Assembly: GCA_031472005.1 (NCBI GenBank)
Contig: PZJY01000010.1
Location: 1,116,001 to 1,180,000, forward strand
DNA length: 64,000 nucleotides
Source of the DNA: Tetracladium setigerum
Lineage: Eukaryota > Ascomycota > Leotiomycetes > Helotiales
Reading direction: 5' to 3'
Part shown: positions 1 to 12,369 of the stretch, piece after piece
Layout: each line of letters begins with the position of its first letter
Numbering within the stretch: position 1 is the first letter of the stretch
The notes under the pieces: model-generated
Seen by the model: only the letters and a program-made list of their open reading frames with translations
Databases searched by the model: none
Told to the model about the DNA's origin: nothing
Program-made: the position numbers and the translations under genes

Positions 1-747
1 AGGTTGATCTCTGGGTCATTCTTCGCAATTTCCTCCGCATCCCTCCAAGAGTAATACCTCTCAGTCAAAGCTTGCTTGATAGCTCTCTGCGTCAATCGCA
101 CCTATAAACCACCCACCACCGCATTAGCCAAACTTCTCCTCTCCAATAAACATAAACCATTCCTCTCCTCAAGATTTTTTTTTTAAAGAAAGTAAACCTA
201 CAGCCTTCTCCCTCTTCTGACTCTCATAATCCCCATATCCAGCCTCCAGCCTCTTCCTCTCATAATCCTCCGTCGCCAACCGATTCCTCTCCTTACAACA
301 AACCCACCAGAGCGCATGCAGATCCTCCCAACTCTTCGCCCGCAACTCCTCCACGCACCACGGACGACCGTGCTCGCTGTCCTCCTCGGGCGTGTTCATG
401 GGCTTGTCCTTGCTGTGGAAGAATTGGTAGAGGCCGTGATCCGGATCGACGTCGACTTTGGAGCGCTTGGAGGCGTCGAGGACGGGCTTGGGAAGGGGCG
501 TTTTGGAGACTGAGACTGGATTTCGAAGACCGGTTCGTCGAGCGGTGGAGACGCCGCGTTCGCGGTTCATGTCGCGTGGGTAGAGGGTCGTGGGTGTGGT
601 TGAGAAGGAGGTGGTTTGCGTGATAGGAGAGAGGTGGTGCTGGTGCTGGTGCAGGGAGGGGAGGAGGAAGGTTGGTGGTGTTTGCAGTGCTCGGTTGGAT
701 TGGAGCAGCCTGCGTACAGCTGGGCGTATGGCAGTTGGAGTCGACAT
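1..747 (-). CDS. mrpl4: Mitochondrial large-subunit ribosomal protein uL29m (54S protein L4), 3' end cut by window
   Basis: Component of the large subunit of the mitochondrial ribosome (MRP-L47/uL29 family). The exon reading down to 202 contains the family block GRPWCVEELRAKSWEDLHAL followed by WWVCCKERNRLATE. The donor GTAGGT follows at 201, and the acceptor TAG ends at 102. The next exon starts at 101 in the same phase and reads VRLTQRAIKQALTERYYSW, also typical of the family, until the window edge. An in-frame ATG exists at 828, but I prefer 747: the protein then begins MSTPTAIRPAVRRLLQSN, an Arg-rich, acid-free mitochondrial presequence. The C-terminus lies outside the window. Recognition is from family motifs. 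Confidence 0.87.
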
Positions 748-865
748 TGTGGGTGGTGCTTCCTCAATGGCGAGTTGATGCTTCGAGAGTCGCTGTTCGG
801 GAAATCTTTCATGATCTGCCAAATCCATCTCGAGACTTGCATGAGCTTGTCGAGCCGAGTACCGT

Positions 866-1567
866 ATTATCTTGGCATCACGTGATAAAATTCAAGCATA
901 ATACGGAGACCGGTTGAGCAAACTGTGGTCAAGGTGGTGCGTGGGTTTGGGAAGTTCGAAGGCGGGTTTTTGCACTTTCGGGTCACACAAAGATCCACAT
1001 GCTTCTGGACGATCTGAAGGTGCTTCCAAAGCCTCGTCAACTTGGGACTTCTTTGAACAAGGGCTCTGCGGGAAGGCCTGCAGTTCGGCACTTCCGCACC
1101 AATTATTGTCAAGACTGTTTTTTTCATATATTTGCTATCCACACAAACGCCAACTGCAGAAGAGCCGCTTGCCTCCAGTAGGTAGGTTTGCTACCTGTGG
1201 GAAAGCGTTTCTTAAGACTTTTCTTAGATTAATCAGTCAATGTGTTACCATTGAATTGTACGGCAAATAGATCATTCCCAAGGCAAATGAGGATGCAAAT
1301 GTGGTGGGTGGGTGGGTTTACTTTTCCATTCTACACGGTTGTTTACCAATCTATGTCCCTTCGTGTTCTATAATTTTGGTGTACATTCTAGATGATACAG
1401 CCTTCCCAACGTCATCCGTAAAAATCAAAGACTCCATGTATTGCCACAACATAATCCTTCCATTTCTGTCCCATGCCGCTATATGATATTGTTTTCTCTT
1501 CTTCTTTTTTTGGATCGCCACCAGCATGCAGTTTGCCTCTTCCTGGCGCTTATTCATCTCCCACTAC
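866..1567. other. Intergenic stretch between mrpl4 and the GPI-protein gene
   Basis: About 0.7 kb holding the mrpl4 upstream region and the 3' flank of the GPI-anchored protein gene. A CACGTG E-box-type hexamer lies near 882-887. The short open frames here overlap each other on both strands and have no recognisable protein; I see no gene. Confidence 0.5.
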
Positions 1568-2158
1568 TTACAACAGGAAAGCACATCCCGCCACAGCAAC
1601 AAGGAGGCCGCTCACCGAAGTCAGTGTAACAGCGTTGTTCTCGAAGGATGAGGAAGAAGCAGTTGGAGCCGAGCTGGTCTGGGATGAGTTTGTGCCTGTC
1701 GAGGAGTTTGAGGGTAGAGTGGCGACAGGGCGGAGAGTGGATACGGTAGAGGTCACATCGACGACGATGGAGGAGTCACCTGCTACTGCTGAAGAGGAGG
1801 TGGCAATAGTAGCGATGACATCTTCGGTCGATGATGGGGCCCCGGTGATGAGAGCAGAGGAGACTGCTGTGCTTGGAAAGGAGGCTTCCGCGACAGTTGA
1901 TGTAGCTAAAGCGATGAAACTGGGAGAGTACGTTGCTGTTCCTTCGTAGGCAGGACATCCAGCAACGGTGGTCTTTGGTGGAGCTCGTCCACCACCACAG
2001 TCGAGCTCTTTGCAGATTTCCCCCGTTCCAGGCACGTACCAGAGGATCGAAGCGCCTCCATATGCTATGGTTTCGGATGAGACACAACCAGAGAGGTCGG
2101 TTCTGGCGCTGGCGAGAGCAGCAATGGAAGCAATGACGAGGAGAGATGACGAATACAT
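1568..2158 (-). CDS. Small GPI-anchored cell-surface protein, Ser/Thr-rich
   Basis: Single-exon gene of 196 aa. An in-frame ATG exists upstream at 2335, but the start at 2158 gives a clean signal peptide (residues 1-19, hydrophobic core LLVIASIAALASA). A short domain with four cysteines follows, with the blocks GCVSSETIAYGG and GEICKELDCGGG. A long Ser/Thr/Ala-rich stalk follows. The protein ends in a hydrophobic tail (VSGLLVAVAGCAFLL) preceded by small residues, as expected for GPI-anchor addition. Such proteins are exported to the plasma membrane or wall. The four-cysteine head resembles small fungal GPI proteins that databases often label siderophore biosynthesis; that label is from memory and I do not endorse it as a function. 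No intron is needed. Confidence 0.8.
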   Translation of the reverse strand: MYSSSLLVIASIAALASARTDLSGCVSSETIAYGGASILWYVPGTGEICKELDCGGGRAPPKTTVAGCPAYEGTATYSPSFIALATSTVAEASFPSTAVSSALITGAPSSTEDVIATIATSSSAVAGDSSIVVDVTSTVSTLRPVATLPSNSSTGTNSSQTSSAPTASSSSFENNAVTLTSVSGLLVAVAGCAFLL

Positions 2159-2159
2159 A

Positions 2160-5100
2160 TTGTTTTGTTGTTTTAAGATGGAGAGTTTGGATGGTTGAAG
2201 CAGTAGATTGATGTGTTTAATGAATGTGAGACTTAAAAGCCAGCGTTGAAACGGCTTGGAAAGTCTGTGTATAGATTGTGTGCAAAAAAGAGCGACTTGG
2301 AAACCTTTTAGGAGTGAATGATTGAGGAAGTACAAAAGATATTGGAAAACGAGAGATACTTCGAGATGTCAAGTAGTCGTCGAAATTGCGTTAGTATTTT
2401 AGTAAGGGGTGGGATCTCCGCCAAAACAAAAATAGATATGCTAGAATTAACATCGATGGGGAATTTGGATCATCAAAAGAGTGGGCATACGGGAGTTAAA
2501 GCAATGCTACCGCTCGCAACTGAGGTCATAATGGATGATAATTGTGGAAAGACTTCCTGGCGAGGCTGTGCCGAATGTACTTTCACATCTATTTGTGCTG
2601 GTCTGTCGCGCAGCCTCGAGAGACTACTGACAACAATAATCCCAGCAAATTCAAGGAGAAAGGACAACGTTACGTGAATCTCGACTCCTCAAACGTCGAA
2701 AAGATGAGCAAACGAAATCTACAAATTTGGAAAAGAGAACAGCACGAAAATAAAGTAAAAGCAATTCATTTTTTTTCTTGAATCAAAACAAGACTCTTCT
2801 TCTTCTCCACTGCTAATGGAAAGACTTGAGAGATGGAATCTGCGAATCCTTTAAAAGTCAATTCGAGTCCCAAAGATCCAAGAGTTGTCAGATAATGGTC
2901 CAAACTCCGAAGTCCGGCACAGTCGATATCTCCATGTACAAACAAAAGCTTCTTCAAGCAGTAATAATAATGAGGTTCAAAAGTTTTCCCAGCAGACGCG
3001 AACGACACGCGAGAAATAATAAATGTCAACAAGAATCTTCCCCGACCGAACAATCCGAATCCGTCTCAGACTCAGTCAGGTCCGAGTCGTGAACCAACGT
3101 CACCAGCAAAGTTGTTGTTCCGCTGCTTTGAGATTCATGATTCTACTGGTGAGAGAAGGACATCTCCCGCTGTTTTTACTTTATTCTGGTTAATAAGGGG
3201 GGCCATCCCTTCCAAGACATCCCACTCTTCGATCCACTCTCCATGCGTGCAGGACACAGGCATTTGCGGCAGACAAGGGCTATGACTCGCGCTTGAAGCG
3301 TACCTAGGAAAACGACCAAATATGGAGCGAGTAGTACAGTAGCCAAGTAGTAGCCTCTGAGCTAGCAATTGAATTTCGAGGTTTGATGTAATGGCGTGGC
3401 GCACGCGACAAAACTCTGGCAAAAATATCCTAATTCAGGATTTAAGCAAACTTTCGTGAGGACATCAATGCTATGCAATTTGTTAAACACTCCTGGACTT
3501 GCTGATGTTTTTGTTGGCCAATGAAAGTATTCCGACTTCCGGCGGGATAATGGTTGTCGTCACGGGAGATGCTGCAGATTTTCGCTAAAACTCACTCAAC
3601 ACAACAACCGAGGCGGTTTCTTGATTCGAGGGCAGCGCTTTGAAATTCTGAATACATAATCATGAATAATTATTATTTGAGGGATCGATCAGGTCGGGCG
3701 GGTGGGGCTCCAAGACGACAAGACCCATGCCCTGTTGTTGCTGCAGCCGAAATATTTCTTTTAACCTCATGAACAATCTCAGGCTGAGGGAGGAACCAAG
3801 ATGGTTAGTTCGCTGGAACTTGCTCGGTGCTCAAGCAGCGGCTAGATCATTGCTTGTCTCATTCTTCCCGTTCGTTCGTCGAATTATTGTGGATGACGAG
3901 GTTGGGTAGCGCGACAGGATCTTCGTCACGAATCTCGCTCATCCCAGTAGTAGGTAGTTTCAATCAATGGTGATTCGTGGCAAGTGTCAAACGAGTCGAG
4001 TCACGATGATGTTCAAAGGGCCAGCAAGGCCGCCTTTGTCCAGTTGTACTCCGTAGTCCGTACTCAGAGGAGTTACCTCCGCAAAGAGCAAGTTCGTTCT
4101 TGAAACGAAAGGGGTTGGTGATGATATGTGATCCTGTCCGAATATCAAACCAGAATTAGGGCAAGCTCGTTCCGAATGAGCCTATTTGCGCAGGGCGTCT
4201 CTCGCTGGCTGCGTGGCATCGTCGGAGCTTCTCCTCACCTGGGAGCAGATGCCGTCAGAAAGCATCTGAGTTCTGAGTCGTGGGTTGGGTGCTCGGTAGA
4301 AATTCGGCAAGAAGGCCAGCGTTCAGTCGTAAGAGCGGCAAGGTGTGCATTATTTTGGTTGAGTTATGGTTTGTTCGTGTTGGCGAACGAGGGAAGGATT
4401 AGGCTTGACTTTATTGATATTGGGATACAGTACCGTACGTTCGTCCTGTGTGATGGATGGATGAAATAATGGCAAGATCAGAGCGCACGACGGGGGAGGT
4501 GGAAGGGGCCCTCTTTTTGGAGAATAAACTTCGGATGCAACATTGACAGATGGGCACGACGAGGGAGGGCTCCATTTTGAGCCTCCATCAGCATCAGGGA
4601 CCAAGTTCTCCATTGTTTCCTCGCTCACAAAATCCCCAAAGTTTGGGTAAAAGAGGGCCAGAAGATGAATAATGGATCATTTCGGATGGCGGTTTGCCTC
4701 CCAGCAGCGGGTGAATTGCGAAGGTTTCTGCTTGCTGGCTCCTGCTGGCTTCTGGCTGCTGGAATCTGGATATGGCACCGAGCGGCTAAGCCCGATTGGG
4801 TATATCTGGGATGCGAGGGGGTTGTCTGGAATATCTGATGAGCAGATGAGAATTGTGTGTGTCCTTGCATGAGGCGTCTCGATAAGATGCCGCTCAAGCC
4901 ACCAGCTGGTCGAGTTTGCTTGGCCGTCGAAAAAAAAAGTGGCCGCGACTTGGGGGTTTTCATGTTGATTGCTCGCCTTTTCTTTCTTTGGCCAGCAATT
5001 GGTTTGGTTTGGTTTTGGAGTGGCCACGCAGAAGAAGAAGAAGCAGAAGACGAAGGGGCAAGAAGATAATTACTATGCATTGAGTAGCATCCTTCCCTTC

Positions 5101-6450
5101 TTTTAATGATGATGATAACCGGCCTTCCCCCAAACAGCAATCGATGAATTATTGAAAAGCGCCAGATGGCCTTGTGATGGAAGTACCTTCGTATCTTGGC
5201 TGGCTGAATGGAGCGAGTGGTCTTCGGGGTAAAGTGCCGAGTCAAGGGCCCTCTCAAGATTAATATCCGGCAAAGCTTGCTCAACGTGGTTAGCCGGTCG
5301 AAGGAGCAAAACACACGTCATATTGGGAGAGCCATCCGTCGGTCGCCGAGGTGGTGTGGAAGAAGGAATGGAATTGGGAAGAAGAATATGTAAGAGATAA
5401 AAATAATGCATGGGAATAATAGTAATAGCAGCAGGGCAACTATGAAGAAGTGGTGCGCCGGTGGGTGTGGTGTGTCGCTGTTTTCCATTGTTGAAGGTGG
5501 TGGTTGTCGAGATATAAAAACTTGGCATGCGGTAATCATCACGATCCTCATGAACCAAGAAAGCAATGTACAGTACCGCCGTTTCATCAACCAGAGTAAT
5601 GCAGGCTACAGGAACCATTTGATGCCAAACGCTCTCATTCGAGCCCTGCCTGCCACGACCACACATTGTTTGAAGGCACCTGCTGGAGGGGAAGGGGAGG
5701 GAAGGATGAAGACCAACCACCCACGTTCTCCGAATCTCCGTTCGTTTGTGCCTAGAATGGATGAAGCCGTGTTTGGTTACTTCCCACTTGGACCATCCCA
5801 TCCATCGCCAGACCAGACATGGCAAGCAAACACAAAGCAAAACCGAAGGAATTAACCAGAGGACAGACGAGAGTCGTTGCCGTCTATCTCTGACTTGCCA
5901 TTACGAGTCCTGTACACTCGAGGTACATAGACTCGACGATGATGATACGGGATCCCAGGGCAGGAGGTGCGTGTGGAAGTCTTTGCGAGGTATTGGCACC
6001 GTTCTTCTCGAACACAGGTGACGTGTGCTTGGTCGAGAATAATAACAACAACAAATACCGTAAGTAATGAATAACGAATACGGAGAGTGATACGGGGTTC
6101 AGATGCCGATGAAGAATGCACGAGTTAAGTAAGTCAACATTCATGAAAGAGGAAGGTCGAATGTTCGGAGTCATCATAAGAATGATGAGATGAGAATGAG
6201 ATATGTATGAGATGAGAATGATAATGAGGATCATGAATGAGATGTGCTGCTGCTTCCGAGTCAAGAGTCAAGGGCGGTGATGTGCATAATAATTTTATTA
6301 TCAAGTAATGCTGCTGCTGCTGCTGATGTGTGAAGGGGGTGAGTGATGTGATGGGGTGTAGCATGGGTCGTGGGTGATGGCATGGCATGGCATAATGGGT
6401 AAAAGCGGCAACCGCTGCCTCTGTTCTTGTGAAATGGTTGGTGCTGGTGC
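2160..6450. other. Gene-poor region upstream of the transcription factor gene
   Basis: More than 4 kb in which I find no convincing gene. Open frames of up to about 245 codons between 4625 and 5840 (minus) and 5406-5855 (plus) overlap each other, are rich in His/Pro/Ser/Arg, and lack family motifs or splice logic. The stretch contains one TACTCCGTA word (4047-4055) and degenerate AGATGAGAATG-type repeats around 6165-6245. It probably carries the distal promoter of the C2H2 gene and the upstream region of the GPI-protein gene. Confidence 0.5.
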
Positions 6451-7530
6451 TGGCCTCGATATTTGCCCTTTTCCTTCCTTCCCTTCCATCTCTCGCTCTC
6501 TCGCTCTCTTCCTTTTCTTCCCTTTTCCCTTTCCCTCCCATTTTCGCGTGAAAAATATTCTGCAAAGAATTCTTCCCGTCAATCAACCTCTCTCTCCACC
6601 CTTCATTCATTCCACCCTCCCCATCCCATCATCTGGACCTCCCCCAGAAAACCACACTGCTTGCTCCATCAAAATCGTCCAGCCAAAAAAGACAAGCCAG
6701 CGCGTGGGTACTGCTCCATCAGGCCGCCCTGCTCCAGTCGAGAGAGATCCAGCAAGCTCAGCAGCTCCATATCACATCCGGTGGAGGCTGGTGAGTAGTG
6801 ACCCTCAAGGTACTACTGCTGTACCGTACTGTACTCTCCCGTACCTCGACACTCCCTCCCTCCCACTCACTCCCGCTGCTCGCCTCCATTTGTCTGTCGC
6901 CTCTCCCTGGTGGATCCGCCTCTCTGCAACACCACACCACACCCTAAAAGGACCCTCGACCCTCCCTCCCACCACCACCACCACCAACATCACCGACCGC
7001 CAGCCAGCAGCAGAAAAAAAATAATTAAATCCCCACTTCCCTCCTTCTGCAGCGACCATACGGAACGCCTGGTCCTGGTCCCACATTAGCAAACATCAAC
7101 AACTTCAACCTTCGACTCTCTTGAGCCGCAACGACTACGCGCAATTGTCAAGTCGTCGAACTTTGTCTTGTCGACCTCGCTGCTCTCTCTCTGCCGAGCG
7201 CGACTTCATTTTCCATCCGCTAACTCGAGTCGCGGCATTTGTTGGGATCCTCACCCTACACCACCCGCACACTCCCACCCACCAACCTCGACATCCACGC
7301 TCGTCCGACACGTCTGCCCATCCCGCAGTTCCTCTCTTCGTGACAACTCAATCGTTTCGTCTTCCATTACACCAGGGGAGCTTCAATTGACCCTGTCCCA
7401 TCACATCTCGTCGTCGCCACTCTCCCAGCACCCACCACCCGCGAACGAGCAGAGCATCGCTGAATCGACTCGAATGATTTCGTCTTGAGTCCATCTCTAC
7501 CACCCAGACTCTCTTTCTTCCTGCATCAAC
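6451..7530 (+). promoter_or_regulatory. Long pyrimidine-rich promoter/5' leader of the C2H2 transcription factor gene
   Basis: The kilobase before the ATG at 7531 is strongly C/T-rich on the plus strand (CT tracts from about 6470 to 6640, then CTCCC/ACCACC runs to 7500), as is usual for promoters and leaders of highly regulated filamentous-fungal genes. Short open frames with their own ATGs (for example at 7121) could act as upstream ORFs if the leader is this long. The transcription start cannot be located from sequence alone. Confidence 0.45.
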
Positions 7531-10500
7531 ATGGACAACTCCCAATACCACGCCAACATGAGCGGCAACAACTCCCCATACCCCACCCTCTCGGGAGGCT
7601 CATCGCTGCCAAACATCTCGCCCCACCAGCTTCAGCAGAACCACAGTGGTCTGCCAGCCCATACGTTACCGCCTCTCCAGGCGTCTCAACATGCCCACGC
7701 GACCATGCAATCATTATATGGCGGCGGCGGAAGCGCACCGCACACTCCCAGAACACCGGCAACCCCCAACACTCCCAACTCGAACCCTATGGGCAACTTC
7801 TCACAGATGGGAGGGCAAAATAGAGGCTACCAAATGATGCAAGCCGGCTACCAACAACCTCCGCAACAGCAGCAACAACAACAGCAGCAGCAACAGCAGC
7901 AGCAACAACAATACAGAACCTCGGGTTCCATGATGCCACAATCGTCCACGGCCATGTCCCATCCTCAAGCCATCGCTCCCGCTCCGGCCCAGAACCGCAT
8001 GCCCCAAACATTAAGACCGATGCCTCCAAACGGCCTACATCCCATGGGAATGCAACCTGGTTATGGCCAGAACATGATGATGCCAAACGATATGGAACCT
8101 CCGACCCACGTGGTAGGCTCGCAAGGTCGCCGAGGCATTCTTCCCAGTGCTCCAGGTCGCCCAGCCGTGACTACCTCTGGCACCTCGAAGGTGGCCCTGA
8201 TCCCCGCCAAGGACGCAGACGGAAAGTTCCCTTGCCCGCATTGCACGAAAACCTATCTTCATGCAAAGCACTTGAAGCGTCATCTGTTAAGACGTAAGTC
8301 CACATCCTTTCTCCTCGTATCCGGATCAGATCTAATCGCAAGCAGATACTGGCGATCGACCATACATGTGTGTGCTGTGCCGAGATACCTTCTCAAGAAG
8401 TGACATTTTGAAGCGCCATTTCCAAAAGTGCTCGATCCGTCGTGGAAACCCCACTGGCGCAAGCCACTTGTCAGCACAGGCTCATGTCAAGAAGAACCAA
8501 GCCCACAAGGCAACACCATCCATGACAAACCCCAACGATATGATGGGTATGAACGGCATCAACAATGGCATGGGCAATGGTAGGTATCTTTCTTTATAGA
8601 ATCATGAGCACGTGCTCACACATCTTCCAGGTCTTCCATATGGAGTCGATCCCAATGGAAACATGCCGGACAATGGCGCAAACTTGACGAGTGAACAGGT
8701 CGAGCAATTGCAGCGAAGCGATCACTTGAAGAGACTCAGTATTGGAAACGGGGACAGGAGAATTATGACGGGTCCTAGCCCTGGTGGCTCCAACCGGGCT
8801 AGTTTCGATCAGAACTACTCCGGCGGAATTGCGAGCACCATGCCTTCTGGTATGAATCCTTCACTTGCGTATTCTATGTCCAATGGTCAAAATGGTCACT
8901 CATACGGCCAGCAGGGCTATGATTTTGCCTCCCACGGCAACGGAAACGCGAACAACATGCAGCAACAGTCCGCCGCTGGACAGCATGGCCTCAACTTCGC
9001 ACAATTGTATCAACCGAACATCCCCACTGGATACACCCCCCAGTACCAGCCGAATGTGGGAAATCCTCAAGTACCTATCAAAGCAGAACCCGCCACATCC
9101 TTCAGCACTGTTTATCCCAGCACCATCACCGCCCCTTCCCAATCCAACACCAAGAATTGGAATCTCCAGCCCACCACTCTTGATGAGATCTCCAGTAAAA
9201 TTACCAGCTTTTGCTTTTCTGATAGCAACCACCCGCTCGGCTCTCGTGGAAACGAGATTCGACGACTTCTTTATGCCGATTTTCTGTCGCACTTTCTCGA
9301 GAATTTTGACAATTTCCAAATCCACTTCCCAGTTATTCACTTCCCAACATTTCGCAGGGCTGATGCTTATGAGGGTCTTCTTCTAGCCATGGTTTGTGTG
9401 GGTGCCGTTTATTCCAATCGTATCAACCCAGCCCAGGTTCGAGAATTGATGGAGTTCACCAAGGAGGTGATTGAGCGTAAATCTCGAGTCTTGGCCATCA
9501 TTTCACAGCAACACAGTGGAGTTGAAAGCGGCACCATTGGCTCAAGCGCCGCCGATATCGAAGAGATCACCGCGTTGTTCATGATGCATGTCCTCTCGAC
9601 GTGGAATGGCACACCGGTTCAACGCGAGAAGGCCCGTCAACAATTTCCGCTCATCGTTGAACTGGCCAGAAAGATCGGTCTCACCACTCCAAGCACCGGA
9701 ACCCCCTTCAGCGTCTTGCATCAACCTAGTGCCGAGAATCTTACTCTTGCAAACTTCGATTGGACTTCTTGGGTCGAGCAGGAGAAGCGATCGAGACTGC
9801 TGTATGCCATATATCTTACGGATGCTGCCATGGTTATTTACTTCAATGCATCTCCTATCTTCGACGATCTCGAAATCCGCTTGCCACTTCCAGCTGACGA
9901 TGCCGCTTTCGAAGCTCGTAGTGCGCACGAGTGTGCTGAGGCACTGGGACTTCATGGACCGGCTGCCGCGGAACAAAGAAATCCTAGCGGAACTCGACGA
10001 ACCAAGCAACCAGAAATGCACAGTGCGTTGCGAGCATTGAGACACCAGGCATACAATCTTCAGACCGGATCAACCAACCTCTACTCGAAATTCATTCTGG
10101 TTCACGCACTCCACGTTCAACTATTCACCGTTCAAAAGCAAATGTCCGTGGAGAATGGTCAGATCAATCCTCACAGCCTGGCATTCCCGCAAGTGGCGCA
10201 AGCACCCCAATCGCCCAGCATGACTGGATTGGTCGTGCCACCCTCGATGGTACTGGCAGTGGAACCCAAAGTGCAAACACCAGCGGCAGAGCCACACCTG
10301 TTGGCGAGTCGTCTCAAATGCTCAAGGCCACAATTCAGGCACTGGAGAAGTGGAAGCAATCGTGGGATGAAGACATGAGAATTCAATATCCACCCTCATC
10401 ACCACAACAACCTCGTCTGGGTTTCTGTCGTGATGCCGTGCATTTCTATTGGCTTGCGACGTTCTTCTTGAAGAGTCGTGCCATTGATCCGCAAATGGCA

Positions 10501-10710
10501 CCCGATCAGCGCTTTTCCTATGTGATGCAGCTACTTCATGGTGTCAAGAAGTGGGTTGCACAAGACAGTGCTCAAAGAGGGGAATTGCTTGGATCGGCGA
10601 GTGAAATCGATACGAATTATGGAGTTACCGACTTGACTCTCGACATGTCTCAACTCTTCAAGCCAATCAACCAACATCAGAACTCACCCGCTCTCGCCGG
10701 CATCTCTTAA
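7531..10710 (+). CDS. C2H2 zinc-finger transcription factor with fungal-specific TF domain
   Basis: Nuclear DNA-binding regulator of about 1025 aa. Exons 7531-8293, 8346-8579 and 8631-10710; donors GTAAGT and GTAGGT, acceptors CAG and CAG. The N-terminus is Gln/Asn/Pro-rich with a polyglutamine run at about residues 112-127 (CAG/CAA mix). Two adjacent fingers follow: CPHC with KTYLHAKHLKRHLLRH (residues 235-256, split by intron 1), then a finger with CVLC and LKRHFQKC whose last ligand is Cys (C2HC). From about residue 560 comes the helical fungal-specific transcription factor domain (FPVIHFPTFRRADAYEGLL onward). The frame changes at 10186-10188: one extra C in this CCC run joins both frames with no stop and makes total exon length divisible by three, so an assembly deletion is likely. 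The target pathway cannot be told from sequence. Confidence 0.88.
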
Positions 10711-12070
10711 ATGTCACTCGCCGTGTACAGACTCTTTCGTGGAATATTGCATTGCGTGGGCGTTTATGTTTATTTTTTTCCTTTCTTTCAGAAAATTGTG
10801 TGCCTCGTTCGGCTTGGTCGGTCGTTCCACAAAAAGTTTTCTCCTCACACTCGGTTATAGATTGCATTTTCAAACGGCGAAGGTGGCTAAGACTTGCTTT
10901 GGGTTTTTCATATTAGATGAGATGGGGGGTTGCATGGGCCTTCTGAGGTCTTTTCTCTCCGAAAAAAATAACTTCATGATGGCTCTCTATATTATGGCGC
11001 TGAAATGACTTTGCATTAGAAAGGGGGTTGTTTTTTCATCTGCATATTTTCCGCTTTCCGCCCCGCGCGCGCACCCGTGGCTTGTATGGCATATGTGTCG
11101 TTGCTAGCTACACTTTGATGAGTGACGGCCGTTGCTGTGAGTGAGAGATGAGTTTTTGAAACAAAACAGAAACTTGACTCTTCATTTGATGGCTCTCACC
11201 CTTTAGATATACGTTAGACTAGAAAACATGAATCTGAAAAAAGCTTCATTGCTATTGCAAATAAATGATGAGTTTCTGTGCCTTGTCCTCTTTTCGTGAT
11301 ACTTGTCTCTTGGGTAGATGCAGCAAACTCATCGTGAGCAGCCAGCCTCGCCTCCCATCTCATCTCCCTCGATACTCCCTTTCACACACAAGATGCCGTC
11401 GATGATATTCTTTCCCATACCTTTCGTCCTTTATCCAATTCGCAACTCCATTTTAACATAGCACTGACTAGCCAAGCAGAAGTGTTCTCAATCAATTTAC
11501 TTGCGAGAGCGTAAGTATATCTAGGGGCCTAGAGGCTGTCCCTCTTCTTCCTCTTCTTCCTCTTCTTCCTCTTCTTCCTCTTCTTCCTCTTCTTCCTCCT
11601 CCTCCTCCTCTTCTTCTTCTTCTCTATTTCGCCCTTCCTTTCCTTTCTCCTCCTTTCCTTTCATTCCCTTCCATACGATTGTAGCACCACATATAAATTA
11701 CAAGGTCCAATTTTTGATATATTTTCATATACTCCCTTCCTACAATTAGGTACCTACGTAGGTGGGAAGGTACCTTGATCATCGTACAGTCCAAACCCAA
11801 CAAATAAACCTGACCTTGAACTCCAAAACCTATATTTCGTGTAGGCCTAAACCTAACCCCAAGACGAGAAACATATGTTACATGTTACACCCCTCCTTCC
11901 TTCGTTATCCTACCAAACCCTCACCTTCTCATCCCGTCTCTTGCCTTATCAATTATTTTTGTTTCCCAAGCCATTAACCCCCTCATATCTCCCCTTCCCC
12001 CTCCCTTCCCCCTCCATAATCCCTCCATAATCCCTCCATATGCCCCCTTCCCACACCCCCTCCCCTCCAC
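10711..12070. other. 3' flank of the transcription factor gene; microsatellite
   Basis: About 1.36 kb between the stop of the C2H2 gene and the stop of the small membrane-protein gene on the other strand, so the two genes converge here. It should contain both 3' UTRs. Visible structure: a CTTCTTCCT tract (11541-11633), a KpnI-type palindromic patch with GGTACCTACGTAGGT near 11750, and C-rich sequence with a thrice-repeated CCCTCCATAAT unit near 12010-12040. No gene is seen. Confidence 0.5.
11541..11633. repeat. Pyrimidine microsatellite/minisatellite (CTTCTTCCT)n
   Basis: About six near-perfect tandem copies of the 9-mer CTTCTTCCT, passing into CCT and then CTT triplet repeats. It lies in the convergent 3' region between two genes. 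The sequence is homopurine/homopyrimidine with mirror character, so it could form triplex DNA, but it is most simply a polymorphic simple repeat. Confidence 0.9.
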
Positions 12071-12369
12071 TCACTCACCTCCTCCCCTCCGCATCCCTCC
12101 CCCATCCCTCTCAACAATACTCAAACCAACCAACCCTTCCAAATCCCCCTTCAACTTCTCCCTATCCTTCTGCGTCGCCTCCAGTCCAAAGGTCTTCTCT
12201 GTACCGGGTCCAATGAGATATAATCCTGCGACTGACCAGGCCATTATCCCGAGGCCGACTGTGAGGCGCGTTTTGGGTGGGAGGGATGTAAATGATCTAA
12301 GGGGAAGTTAGTATGTGTATAGGCGTGGGAGGGGAGAAGAATTGGGGGAAGTTACTGGAGGATTGACAT
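12071..12369 (-). CDS. Small single-pass membrane protein, spliced (79 aa), unknown function
   Basis: Two-exon gene. The 14-nt first exon (12369-12356) encodes MSIL plus two bases of codon 5. Donor GTAACT follows at 12355. The intron carries a CTAAC branch site and ends TTAG at 12297. Exon 2 runs 12296-12071, ending TGA. The phase closes exactly and gives 79 aa. The protein starts MSILQSFTSLPPKTRLTVG, then has one hydrophobic helix at about residues 17-32 (LGIMAWSVAGLYLIGP), then a charged tail (EATQKDREKLKGDLEG). The topology (short N-terminus, one helix, charged tail) recalls small mitochondrial or ER membrane proteins, but I cannot name the family. The tiny first exon hides it from simple ORF finding. 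Confidence 0.68.

Noticed and set aside
4625..5840. Overlapping minus-strand open frames of 229 and 245 codons
   Set aside because: Low-complexity composition, mutual overlap with plus-strand frames, no domain, no signal peptide and no splice logic.
10130..10218. Short intron to explain the frame change in the C2H2 factor
   Set aside because: Candidate introns of 26-50 nt have poor donors and remove residues or leave odd junctions; one missing C explains it with all codons kept.
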